Made by a program: the position numbers and the translations under genes. DNA of 64,000 nt from Pelagibius marinus (GTDB taxonomy: Bacteria > Pseudomonadota > Alphaproteobacteria > Kiloniellales > Kiloniellaceae): positions 1 to 64,000 of the forward strand of contig NZ_JACSDK010000009.1 in NCBI RefSeq assembly GCF_014925385.1. The letters run 5' to 3'. Of this stretch, positions 56,594 to 64,000 are shown piece after piece. The notes beneath the pieces are model-generated. The model worked only from the letters and a program-made list of their open reading frames with translations, was not told the origin of the DNA and ran no database searches. Numbering within the stretch: the stretch's first letter is position 1; each line of letters opens with the position of its first letter.

Positions 56594-56866
56594 CTAAGCG
56601 TCTTCTTCGGGGGTCAGGGTCTTGAGCTGCAGGGCGTGAACGCCGGCGGCCAGTTCCTCGGCCAAGATCTCGTAGACCCGGCGCTGGCGCGCGACGCGGT
56701 TCTGGCCGGTAAAGGCCTCGGAGACCACTTCGACGCTGAAATGGGTTTCGCCGCCCTCGCGGTAGCCGGCATGGCCCTTGTGCTTTTCCGAATCATCAAC
56801 GATCTTAAGGCGTTGCGGCGCGAGGGCCTGCGTCAGTTTGTGTTCGATGGTCTCCGCGACTGCCAC
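56594..56866 (-). CDS. BolA family protein
   Basis: A 90-residue BolA-like protein. Members work with monothiol glutaredoxins in iron-sulphur trafficking or as transcription regulators of the cell envelope. The fold is seen as KLTQALAPQRLKIVDDSEKH at residues 10-29, followed by HFSVEVVSEAFTGQNRVARQ and RRVYEILAEELAAGVHALQL. The conserved His of the C-terminal block (VHALQL) is present. It is in the usual bolA / J-domain / cobS neighbourhood of alphaproteobacteria but on the opposite strand. The ATG at 56866 fits the family start. Confidence 0.92.
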   Translation of the reverse strand: MAVAETIEHKLTQALAPQRLKIVDDSEKHKGHAGYREGGETHFSVEVVSEAFTGQNRVARQRRVYEILAEELAAGVHALQLKTLTPEEDA

Positions 56867-57020
56867 GGCTCTGCTCCTTCACCGACGATCCGCTGCGCCT
56901 GACCGGCGCGCTCAGAAAGTGGGTCGCCCGCCCCGGTCTGTCAACGTCCGCCTGATCGGGGCCGTCCGACAACGCCCAATGCCCGACTGCCGCCGGGGCA
57001 GGCCACCAGGAATCGCCTTC

Positions 57021-57995
57021 GTGTCAACCAAGACCACCCCCTCCGCCGCCCTCAGCCCCGCCGCCGCGCGGCTGCTGCTGGTTTGTGTGGTGGTCCTCTG
57101 GGGCGCCAACTGGCCGGTCATGAAGGTCGGCCTGCAGTCCATGCCGCCGGTCTGGTTCGCCGCCGCGCGCATGACCCTGGGCGCGCTCAGCCTCTTCGCC
57201 ATGCTGGCCGTCCTCGGCCGCCTGAAGCTGCCGACGCGCCGCGACCTGCCGGTGGTCTTCACCGTCGGCGGCCTGCAGATGGCGGTCTTCCTGGTGCTGA
57301 TAAACAGCGGACTGCAGTACGTCGGGGCCGGGCGCTCCGCGATCCTCGCCTACACCACGCCGCTGTGGGTGACGCCCGGGGCGATGCTGCTGCTGGGCGA
57401 GGGCATGAACCGGCGCAAGCTGCTGGGCTTGGTGCTGGGCCTCTGCGGCGTGGCCGCCCTGTTCAATCCCCTGGGCTTCGACTGGACCAGCCGCGACGCC
57501 CTGGTCGGCAACGCCCTGTTGCTGGCCGCCGCCCTGGTCGGCTCGATCCCCATCCTCCACGTGCGCGCCCACAAATGGGACTCCTCGCCCCTGCAGCTCG
57601 CCCCCTGGCAGATGGTCCTGGCGGCCGTCCCCCTGGCGGTGCTCTCGTGGTCTACCGAGGATTGGTCGGCGATCCGCTGGTCCGACGAACTGGGGGTGAT
57701 CCTGGCCTACAACGGCCCCCTGGCCACCGCCTTCTGCTTCTGGGCCACGGTCAGCGTCACCCGGGCCCTGCCGGCGGTGACCTCCTCGCTCAGCCTGCTG
57801 GCGGTGCCGGTGGCCGGGGTGCTGGCCTCGGCGGTCTTTCTGGATGAGCCGCTGACCCCCACCCTGATCGGCGGCCTGGCGCTGATCCTGGGCGGCACGG
57901 TGCTGGTGAACCTGGCCGACTTGCGCCGCGAGCGCGCCGCCCGGGCCCAAGGGGCGGAGAAGGCCCCCGAAAACACCGGTACAATGATCGACTAA
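57021..57995 (+). CDS. DMT superfamily (EamA) transporter
   Basis: A 324-residue inner-membrane permease with ten predicted helices in two EamA repeats (about 20-145 and 165-300). The first helix has VVVLWGANWPVMKVGLQSM and the second repeat contains PALVGSIPILHVRAHKW-like features. EamA proteins export amino acids or metabolites; the substrate here is unknown. The start is a GTG at 57021 with AGGAATCG upstream at proper spacing. An ATG at 56979 would add 14 residues. It stands between bolA and a J-domain gene and is an insertion into that otherwise conserved cluster. Confidence 0.88.
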   Translation: MSTKTTPSAALSPAAARLLLVCVVVLWGANWPVMKVGLQSMPPVWFAAARMTLGALSLFAMLAVLGRLKLPTRRDLPVVFTVGGLQMAVFLVLINSGLQYVGAGRSAILAYTTPLWVTPGAMLLLGEGMNRRKLLGLVLGLCGVAALFNPLGFDWTSRDALVGNALLLAAALVGSIPILHVRAHKWDSSPLQLAPWQMVLAAVPLAVLSWSTEDWSAIRWSDELGVILAYNGPLATAFCFWATVSVTRALPAVTSSLSLLAVPVAGVLASAVFLDEPLTPTLIGGLALILGGTVLVNLADLRRERAARAQGAEKAPENTGTMID

Positions 57996-58031
57996 CAGCC
58001 CGGAATAGCGCAGTTTTGAGCCGTCGCTCCC

Positions 58032-58061
58032 TTGCGCTGGTCCCGCGCCATCCCACATAAT
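58032..58061 (+). promoter_or_regulatory. Promoter placing the J-domain gene start at or near its ATG (leaderless)
   Basis: TTGCGC (58032-58037), an 18-base spacer and CATAAT (58056-58061) are followed by only six bases before the ATG at 58068. With a start seven bases after the -10, transcription would begin on the A of the start codon. No Shine-Dalgarno sequence is present, as expected for a leaderless message. Confidence 0.4.
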
Positions 58062-58067
58062 CTGCGG

Positions 58068-58670
58068 ATGTCCGGTTCCCCCCAGAAGCCTCACGGCAAT
58101 CCCTTCCATGAAGGCCCCTACCGCACCGGCGACGCCGGCTCGGACGCGGGCCTGCGCCGCTGCGAGCGACCGGGCTGCGCGGCCGAGGGGCTGCACCGGG
58201 CGCCGCGCTCACGCGACGACCTCACCAGCTACTACTGGTTCTGCCTGGAGCACGTGCGCGAGTACAACCTGGCCTGGGACTATTTCAAGGACCTGGACGA
58301 GGACGATATCGAGCGAATTCGCCGCGGCGACGCGGTGTGGCAGCGCCCGACCTGGCCCCTCAACGGCGGCCTCGGCGGACGCAAGACTGGTCCGCACAGC
58401 AGACCCCTCCACGACGGTTTCGGCTTCTTCACCGAGGAAGCGGCGGACCAGGAACAGCACAAGGGCCGCTTTCCGCCCGCTTCCCGCCAGGCCAAGGCGC
58501 TGCGCACCCTGGAACTGGCCCCCAACGCCACCCTGGCCGAGGTCAAAGCGCGCTATAAGTCCCTGGTGAAGGAGCTGCATCCGGACATCACCGGGGGCGA
58601 CGGCCTCTCGGAAGAGCGGCTGAAAATCATCAATCTGGCGTATTCGGACTTGAAGGCGGCCTTCGACTGA
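58068..58670 (+). CDS. J-domain protein (DnaJ-like, with N-terminal Cys-rich region)
   Basis: A 200-residue protein with a C-terminal J domain (about 137-200) containing the HPD tripeptide in KELHPDITGGDG, so it can stimulate a DnaK-type ATPase. The N-terminal 100 residues have CERPGC and a later FCLEH, a possible zinc site, and the conserved block LAWDYFKDLDEDDIERIRRG. This architecture is a conserved alphaproteobacterial family just upstream of cobS. No ribosome site is visible, in line with the promoter lying next to the ATG. The partner chaperone and client are unknown; cobaltochelatase assembly is only a guess from context. Confidence 0.9.
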   Translation: MSGSPQKPHGNPFHEGPYRTGDAGSDAGLRRCERPGCAAEGLHRAPRSRDDLTSYYWFCLEHVREYNLAWDYFKDLDEDDIERIRRGDAVWQRPTWPLNGGLGGRKTGPHSRPLHDGFGFFTEEAADQEQHKGRFPPASRQAKALRTLELAPNATLAEVKARYKSLVKELHPDITGGDGLSEERLKIINLAYSDLKAAFD

Positions 58671-58731
58671 TGTTCAACAGCCTTTGAGCCCTGATTAACT
58701 CCTTAAATTCAAACGACGGAATTCCTACTTC

Positions 58732-59736
58732 ATGGCGACAGCAGACCCCATGGCCAGCGACGGCGAGATGCCGACCAGCGGCCCCGATATCGAAGTTTCG
58801 GTGCGCCAGACCTTCGGCATCGACTGCGACATGCAGGTGCCGGCGTTCAGCCAGGCCAACGACTACGTGCCGGCGGTGGACGAGACCTACCGCTTCGACC
58901 ACGACACCACCCTCGCCATCCTGGCCGGCTTTGCCCATAACCGCCGCGTGATGATTCAGGGCTACCACGGCACCGGCAAGTCGACCCACATCGAGCAGGT
59001 CTCCGCGCGCCTCAACTGGCCCTGCATCCGCATCAACCTGGACAGCCACATCAGCCGTATCGACCTGGTGGGCAAGGACGCCATCGTGCTGAAGGACGGC
59101 AAGCAGATCACCGAGTTCCGCGAAGGTCTGCTGCCCTGGGCGCTGCAGCGCCCGACGGCGCTGGTCTTCGACGAGTACGACGCCGGCCGCCCGGACGTGA
59201 TGTTCGTCATCCAGCGGGTGCTGGAAGTCGACGGCAAGCTGACCCTGCTGGATCAGAACCGCGTCATCCGCCCGCACCCGGCCTTCCGTCTCTTCTCCAC
59301 CACCAACACCATCGGGCTGGGCGACACCACGGGGCTCTACCACGGCACCCAGCAGATCAACCAGGCGCAGATGGACCGCTGGAACATCGTCGCCACGCTG
59401 AACTACCTGGAGCACGACGCGGAGGTCGAGATCGTCCTCGCCAAGTCGCCGGAGTACGACAGCGCCGAGGGCCGCGAAAGGGTCTCCGCCATGGTGGCGC
59501 TGGCCGACCTGACGCGCAGCGGTTTCATCAACGGCGACATCTCCACGGTGATGAGCCCGCGCACGGTGATGACCTGGGCCGAGAACGCCACCATCTTCGG
59601 CGACGTCGGCTTCGCCTTTCGGGTCACCTTCCTCAACAAGTGCGACGAGATCGAGCGCCCCATCGTGGCGGAGTACTACCAGCGCTGCTTCGGCAGCGAG
59701 CTGCCCGAGTCCGGCGTCAAGGCGCACATCACCTGA
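58732..59736 (+). CDS. cobS: Cobaltochelatase subunit CobS
   Basis: AAA+ ATPase of the aerobic (CobN-CobS-CobT) cobalt chelatase, which inserts cobalt into hydrogenobyrinate a,c-diamide in vitamin B12 synthesis. The Walker A motif is [13 protein letters not shown] near residue 77, Walker B is in [14 protein letters not shown] near 140, and [17 protein letters not shown] near 185 holds the sensor 1 region. The 334-residue length is standard. The ATG at 58732 begins MATADPMA; an internal ATG four codons on is possible. cobT follows with a 28-base gap. CobN is not in this window. Confidence 0.96.
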   Translation: MATADPMASDGEMPTSGPDIEVSVRQTFGIDCDMQVPAFSQANDYVPAVDETYRFDHDTTLAILAGFAHNRRVMIQGYHGTGKSTHIEQVSARLNWPCIRINLDSHISRIDLVGKDAIVLKDGKQITEFREGLLPWALQRPTALVFDEYDAGRPDVMFVIQRVLEVDGKLTLLDQNRVIRPHPAFRLFSTTNTIGLGDTTGLYHGTQQINQAQMDRWNIVATLNYLEHDAEVEIVLAKSPEYDSAEGRERVSAMVALADLTRSGFINGDISTVMSPRTVMTWAENATIFGDVGFAFRVTFLNKCDEIERPIVAEYYQRCFGSELPESGVKAHIT

Positions 59737-59764
59737 GAGCATCCTGGACCAGAGACGCTTCTAG

Positions 59765-61639
59765 ATGAGCCAGCCCGAGAACCCGCTCGACGTCTTCCGG
59801 CGGACCACCGCCGCGACGGTGCGCGCGATCGCAGAGCGTGACGACATCAACGTCACCTACGCGCCGCGCGGCCAGGGGCTGGTCGGCAAGGAAGTGAAGG
59901 TGACGCTGCCGGCGCGCAACCTGCCGCTGGAGGACGCGGCGCTGGTGCGCGGCGAGGCCGATGCCGCGGCGCTGCGCCTGCGCCACCACGACGGCGGCCT
60001 GCATGCCCATGCGCGCCCGCGCTCCCAGGAGGCGCGGGAGATCTTCGACGCCGTCGAGCAGGCGCGCTGCGAGGCGCTGGGCATGCGACGCATGGCCGGC
60101 GTGGCGCAGAACCTGGACGCCGCCCTGGAGGAGCAGTACCGGGTGCGCGGCCTGAACCGCGCCCAGAACCGCGAGGACGTGCCCCTGTCGGAGGCCCTGC
60201 GCCTGCTGGCCCGCGAAGCCATGACCGGCACGCCGTCGCCGGCCGGCGCCAAGGGCGTCATCGACCTCTGGCGCCCCCTGCTGGGACAGGAGATCCTGCA
60301 GGACCTCAAGGAACTGGGGAAGCGCGCCGAGGATCAGGCGCTCTTCGCCGAGACGGTGCGCGACATGCTGCAACACCTGGACATCGACGTCGGCCTGGAA
60401 GACGAGCTGGATCAGGACGACGACGAGCAGGAGCAGCAGAAGGACGATTCCGAGGAAGACAGCAGCGGCACCCAGACCGACGGCGACGAGAGCGCCGAGT
60501 CGCCGACCTCCATGGAAGGCGAGGACAGCGACGGCGACGAGTCGGAGGCCGCCGAGCCGCAGGCCGCCGAGGCCGACAGCGAGATGATGGAAGGCGAGGG
60601 CGAGGAAGACCCGGGCCGCCCGGGCCAGCTGCCCGAGCTGTTCGGCCACAATGCCCGCGACAACGAGCCCTATCACGCCTTCACCACGGAATTCGACGAG
60701 ACCATCGAAGCCGAAGAGCTTTGTGACCCCGACGAGCTGACGCGCCTGCGCCAGCTGCTCGACCAGCAGCTCGCCCATCTGCAGGGCGTCATCGCGCGCC
60801 TGGCCAACCGACTGCAGCGCCGCCTGCTGGCCATGCAGACCCGCGCCTGGGACTTCAACCTGGACGAAGGCATGCTGGACACCGCGCGCCTCGCCCGCGT
60901 CATCGTCAATCCCATGCATTCGCTGACCTACAAGCAGGAGCGCGACACAGAGTTCCGCGACACCGTGGTGTCGCTGCTGATCGACAACTCGGGCTCCATG
61001 CGCGGCCGGCCGATCACCGTGGCGGCGATGAGCGCCGACATCCTGGCGCGCACGCTGGAGCGCTGCGGCGTGAAGGTGGAGATCCTGGGCTTCACCACGC
61101 GCATGTGGAAGGGCGGCCAGGCGCGCGAGCGCTGGATCGGCGCCGGCAAGCCGCCCAACCCGGGCCGCCTCAACGACCTGCGCCACATCATCTACAAGGC
61201 CGCCGACGCGCCCTGGCGGCGGGCGCGCAAGAACCTGGGCCTCATGCTGCGCGAGGGCATTCTGAAGGAGAACATCGACGGCGAGGCTCTCTTGTGGGCG
61301 CACAACCGCCTGATCGGCCGCCCCGAGCAGCGCCGCATCCTTATGGTGATCTCCGACGGCGCGCCGGTCGACGACTCGACCCTCTCGGTCAATCCGGGCA
61401 ACTACCTGGAGCGCCACCTGCGCGACGTCATCGCCTACATCGAGAACCGCTCACCGGTGGAACTGCTGGCCATCGGCATCGGCCACGACGTGACCCGCTA
61501 CTACCGCCGCGCCGTCACCATCGTCGACGCCGAGCAGCTGGGCGGCACGGTGATGGAGAAGCTGGCCGAGCTCTTCGAGGAAGAAAGCGCCGCCGCCATG
61601 GCGGCCCCCCGCGCCCGCCGCGGCGCGCGCGTTCACTGA
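59765..61639 (+). CDS. cobT: Cobaltochelatase subunit CobT
   Basis: VWA-domain partner of CobS in the aerobic cobalt chelatase. Of 624 residues, the first 200 are helical with the conserved [17 protein letters not shown] start. Residues about 215-290 are an extremely acidic Asp/Glu/Ser-rich stretch ([18 protein letters not shown]), and the VWA domain lies in the last 230. The metal-ion site is visible as [18 protein letters not shown] (D-x-S-x-S) near 405. The acidic region probably binds the AAA ring or metal. The ATG at 59765 follows GACGCTTCTAG, a weak ribosome site. Confidence 0.96.
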   Translation: MSQPENPLDVFRRTTAATVRAIAERDDINVTYAPRGQGLVGKEVKVTLPARNLPLEDAALVRGEADAAALRLRHHDGGLHAHARPRSQEAREIFDAVEQARCEALGMRRMAGVAQNLDAALEEQYRVRGLNRAQNREDVPLSEALRLLAREAMTGTPSPAGAKGVIDLWRPLLGQEILQDLKELGKRAEDQALFAETVRDMLQHLDIDVGLEDELDQDDDEQEQQKDDSEEDSSGTQTDGDESAESPTSMEGEDSDGDESEAAEPQAAEADSEMMEGEGEEDPGRPGQLPELFGHNARDNEPYHAFTTEFDETIEAEELCDPDELTRLRQLLDQQLAHLQGVIARLANRLQRRLLAMQTRAWDFNLDEGMLDTARLARVIVNPMHSLTYKQERDTEFRDTVVSLLIDNSGSMRGRPITVAAMSADILARTLERCGVKVEILGFTTRMWKGGQARERWIGAGKPPNPGRLNDLRHIIYKAADAPWRRARKNLGLMLREGILKENIDGEALLWAHNRLIGRPEQRRILMVISDGAPVDDSTLSVNPGNYLERHLRDVIAYIENRSPVELLAIGIGHDVTRYYRRAVTIVDAEQLGGTVMEKLAELFEEESAAAMAAPRARRGARVH

Positions 61640-61641
61640 CC

Positions 61642-62619
61642 TTGCGGACGGCGCACCTCACCGCCCTTCTCCTCTGCCTGCTGTTCCTCTCCGCGCCCGC
61701 CGCGGCCCAGACGCCGCTTGAACTGCGCACGACGCCGCTGCGGCTCAACGCCGAGGACAAGACCGAACTCACCGCCGGCGACCTGCGCTGGCGCGGCGGC
61801 CTGCTGCTCAGCGCCGGGGATCCGCGCTTCGGCGGCTTCTCCGACCTGGTGATCTCGCCCGACGGCAGGCGCATCACCGCCGTCACCGATGCCGGGCGCT
61901 GGCTCACCGCGCGACTCGCCTACGACAAGGCCGGCAACCTCGCCGGCATCGCCGAGGGCCAGTGGGGGGCCCTGCGCGACACCAGGGGCCTGCTGCTGAG
62001 CGGCAAGGCCGAGCAGGACGCCGAGGCCCTGACCCGGCTGGCCGACGGCAGCCTGCTGGTCGCCTACGAGCGCCACCACCGCCTGCGGCGCTTTCCCGGC
62101 GGCGACCTCACAAAACCGCCGGCGGAGATCACCGCGCCCGCGAGCCTCGCGGCGGCCGAGGACAACGGCGGCATCGAGGCCCTGGTGGCGCTGGCCGGCG
62201 ACCGCCTGCTCGCCTTCACGGAAGGCCAGAGGATCGGCACCGGCTACGCGGTCTATCTGCGCGACGGCGCCGGCCTGTGGCAGGGCCTGGCCCTGAAGCC
62301 CAAGGGCCTCTTCTACCCGACCGGCGCGGCGCAGCTTCCCTCCGGCGACGTCATCCTGCTGGAGCGGCGCTTCACCCTGCTGGGCGGCCTCAGCGCCCGC
62401 TTAAGACGCATTCCCCTCGCCGCGATCCAACCGGGCGCCCTGCTGGACGGCCTCGAGATCGCCGAGTTGCGCCCGCCGCTCACCCTCGACAACTTCGAGG
62501 GCGTGGCCGTCCACCAACTCAGCGACGGCACGACGCGGATCACGCTCATCTCCGACGACAACTTCAGCCCCCTGCAGCGCAGCCTCCTCGTGCAGTTCGA
62601 TCTGCTGAAGGGCGGTTGA
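61642..62619 (+). CDS. Esterase-like activity of phytase family protein (secreted)
   Basis: A 325-residue secreted protein with signal peptide at residues 1-23 (LTALLLCLLFLSAPAAAQ). The rest matches the phytase-like esterase family (PF13449-type) as a beta-propeller-like fold: FSDLVISPDGRRITAVTDAGRW near 70 and a repeated AEDNGGIEALVALAGDRLLAF block, then DNFEGVAVHQLSDGTTRITLIS near the end. Substrates are unknown; enzymes of the family have reported phosphatase or esterase activity. The start is a TTG at 61642 overlapping nothing but just 3 bases after the cobT stop, which suggests a shared transcript. Confidence 0.85.
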   Translation: MRTAHLTALLLCLLFLSAPAAAQTPLELRTTPLRLNAEDKTELTAGDLRWRGGLLLSAGDPRFGGFSDLVISPDGRRITAVTDAGRWLTARLAYDKAGNLAGIAEGQWGALRDTRGLLLSGKAEQDAEALTRLADGSLLVAYERHHRLRRFPGGDLTKPPAEITAPASLAAAEDNGGIEALVALAGDRLLAFTEGQRIGTGYAVYLRDGAGLWQGLALKPKGLFYPTGAAQLPSGDVILLERRFTLLGGLSARLRRIPLAAIQPGALLDGLEIAELRPPLTLDNFEGVAVHQLSDGTTRITLISDDNFSPLQRSLLVQFDLLKGG

Positions 62620-62749
62620 GAGTCTCCGCCGTCGACAACTTGCCGGAGATCACCTCGGCGCAGAATTGGTAGCAGACAAAGTTCGCGTTCCCACCACGCC
62701 GCGATTTCGCCTAAGCTATCCGCCTAGACAAAGCAGAGGGGGAAGCCGC

Positions 62750-63328
62750 ATGCCGTCACCGCAAGCCAAGGACCAGCCCTACACCTTGGAAACCTACGTC
62801 GAGGATTTGCGGCGCATCACCGCCGAGACCGACGACGAGGACGAGATCATCCGCCGCGTCGGCCCGCTGGCCCAGCGCCTTGCCGTCAACAAGAGCTGGC
62901 TGCAGGACAAGCACTACGTGACCAACGCCGAACAGGGCTTCAACGCCATCCTATTGCACGAGGAACCGGACCATTCCCTGGCGGTCTTCGTCGCAAACTG
63001 GCTGCCCGGCCGCGGCGCGCCGCCGCACGACCACGGCACCTGGGCGGTGGTGGCCGGCATCGAGGGCGTGGAACGCAACACGCGCTACGCCCGTGTCGAC
63101 GACCGCAGCCGACCCGACTACGCCGAGCTGGAAGTGAAGAACGAGATCGACGCCGACGAGGGCGAGCTGATCTGCATGAAAACCGGCGGCATCCACTCGG
63201 TACGCAACGAGACGGACAAGGTCACCCTGTCATTGCACACCTACGGCCGGCATGTGAACCACACCGTGCGCTCTCAGTACAATCTGGAGACCGGCGAGAA
63301 GAAGGACTTCAAGGTCCACGTCGACTGA
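62750..63328 (+). CDS. Cysteine dioxygenase-like cupin protein
   Basis: A 192-residue mononuclear-iron cupin resembling cysteine dioxygenase and 3-mercaptopropionate dioxygenase, which oxidise thiols to sulphinates. The first cupin motif has PPHDHGTWAVVAGIEGVERN (His, His and Glu/Thr ligands) near residues 84-103, and the later KTGGIHSVRNE and SLHTYGRHVNH near 145-170 supply the third His and substrate-binding tyrosine. The ATG at 62750 has AGAGGGGGAAG upstream, a strong site. It lacks the Cys-Tyr cross-link residues that I can clearly assign, so substrate choice is open. Confidence 0.88.
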   Translation: MPSPQAKDQPYTLETYVEDLRRITAETDDEDEIIRRVGPLAQRLAVNKSWLQDKHYVTNAEQGFNAILLHEEPDHSLAVFVANWLPGRGAPPHDHGTWAVVAGIEGVERNTRYARVDDRSRPDYAELEVKNEIDADEGELICMKTGGIHSVRNETDKVTLSLHTYGRHVNHTVRSQYNLETGEKKDFKVHVD

Positions 63329-63497
63329 GGGGCAGTAAGTCGCCGAAAGCGCGAAGCGAGCCAAGCCGGCGGCAGGGTGTCGCAGGAGAATCGAAAGCCG
63401 ATACGAACAGGCCACGTCCGCTTGCCGGCCCCACTTCGAGTTCAAGGCCTGAGCAAATCGTGGCTGGGATCAAAGGGAATCAGCGGGGACCGAAGAG

Positions 63498-64000
63498 ATG
63501 CCGATCTTTCTGGACCGTCACGACGTGGGCGAGGCGTCCGCGGAAGACATCGCCGAGCTGCACATCCGGGATCTGGAAATTCAGGACAAATACGGTGTGA
63601 GGTTCCTGACCTATTGGTACGATTCCGAACGCCGGACGACCTTCTGTCTCGTGGATGCGCCGGACAAAGCCATGGCCGACCGGGTCCATGCGGAGGCCCA
63701 TGGACACGTCGCCAACGAAATGATCGCCGTGGAGCTCTCGGCCGTCGAAGCCTTTCTCGGCCGCATCCAGGATCCGCCCGCTGCCAAGGCGGCGCCGCTC
63801 GACGATTCGGCCTTCCGCGCCATCATGTTCACGGACATGGTCGGTTCGACGGAAATGACGGAACAGCTCGGCGATACGATGGCGTTGGAGCTGCTGAGGG
63901 CGCACGATGCGATCATTCGGCGGTCCCTGGAACAGCATGGCGGTTCCGAGGTGAAGCATCTCGGGGACGGCATCATGGCGTCGTTCAACGATGTGCCGGC
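63498..64000 (+). CDS. DUF4242 domain plus class III nucleotide cyclase (cut by window end)
   Basis: The first 167 residues are visible. Residues 1-80 form a ferredoxin-like nickel-binding or sensory DUF4242 (SCO4226-type) domain: PIFLDRHDVGEASAEDIAEL and the FCLVDAPDKAMADRVHAEAH block with conserved His and Cys. A short linker leads to a class III cyclase domain from about residue 110: FRAIMFTDMVGSTEMTEQLG, whose Asp binds metal, and later KHLGDGIMASF with the second Asp. Together these make a predicted soluble adenylate or guanylate cyclase with a sensor head. The frame is open at base 64000, so the C-terminus is unknown. The ATG at 63498 has CGAAGAG upstream. Confidence 0.85.
   Translation, partial: MPIFLDRHDVGEASAEDIAELHIRDLEIQDKYGVRFLTYWYDSERRTTFCLVDAPDKAMADRVHAEAHGHVANEMIAVELSAVEAFLGRIQDPPAAKAAPLDDSAFRAIMFTDMVGSTEMTEQLGDTMALELLRAHDAIIRRSLEQHGGSEVKHLGDGIMASFNDVP

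Overview
The window is a contiguous, high-GC (roughly two thirds G+C by eye) bacterial chromosome segment. Gene content and order point to an alphaproteobacterium of the Rhodospirillales or a close relative. Indicators are the lysC-ptsP-(rodZ)-ispG-hisS-hemA-prfA-prmC-DUF4167-clpB block, the bolA / J-domain / cobS / cobT cluster, a DUF1178-ubiG-lysC neighbourhood, a malyl-CoA lyase, and aroK-aroB beside xerD. I saw no rRNA, tRNA, CRISPR array, prophage or intact insertion sequence. The exact genus cannot be named from this sequence.

Layout. 1-2.8 kb: an M23 cell-wall peptidase and a LysE-type amino-acid exporter with a possible Lys/Arg-rich leader ORF. 2.8-6.2 kb: an AT-richer accessory island with a compact exosortase locus: a sigma-54-like promoter, a 54-residue secreted peptide that is almost only a signal peptide plus a C-terminal sorting signal, a sterol-desaturase-family hydroxylase, and an exosortase fused to an EpsI-like domain. 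A possible IS110 relic follows. 6.2-12.3 kb: flavin reductase, clpB with a heat-shock promoter, a BCCT osmolyte transporter and a universal stress protein. 12.3-12.9 kb: no protein gene, but a convincing candidate for an iron (Fur) regulated small RNA on the minus strand. 12.9-25.6 kb: the housekeeping block (MOSC protein, DUF4167, prmC, prfA, hemA, hisS, ispG, frameshifted rodZ, ptsP, lysC). 25.9-34.5 kb: ubiG and other methyltransferases, grxC, comF, mutT, argJ and two PpiC-type foldases, the latter divergent from secA (34.7-37.5 kb). 37.6-44.8 kb: acyl-CoA dehydrogenase, GYD protein and a complete oligopeptide ABC transporter. 45-50.4 kb: accA, malyl-CoA lyase, xerD, a large secreted protein and an overlapping 46-residue membrane peptide. 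50.6-64 kb: aroK-aroB, a CNNM/CorC protein, a CBS protein, DUF2889, NnrU, bolA, a DMT exporter, a J-domain protein, cobS-cobT, a phytase-like esterase, a cupin dioxygenase and the start of a class III nucleotide cyclase.

How parts work together. prfA and prmC overlap, so release factor 1 and its methyltransferase are made together. aroK and aroB overlap for aromatic amino-acid synthesis. cobS and cobT are two of the three subunits of the aerobic cobalt chelatase. SecA sits beside two periplasmic foldases. The exosortase island looks like a one-substrate surface-anchoring system. Most genes are ordinary. The points most worth following are the exosortase mini-system, the Fur-box small RNA, the rodZ homopolymer frameshift and several regulatory hairpins and promoters.
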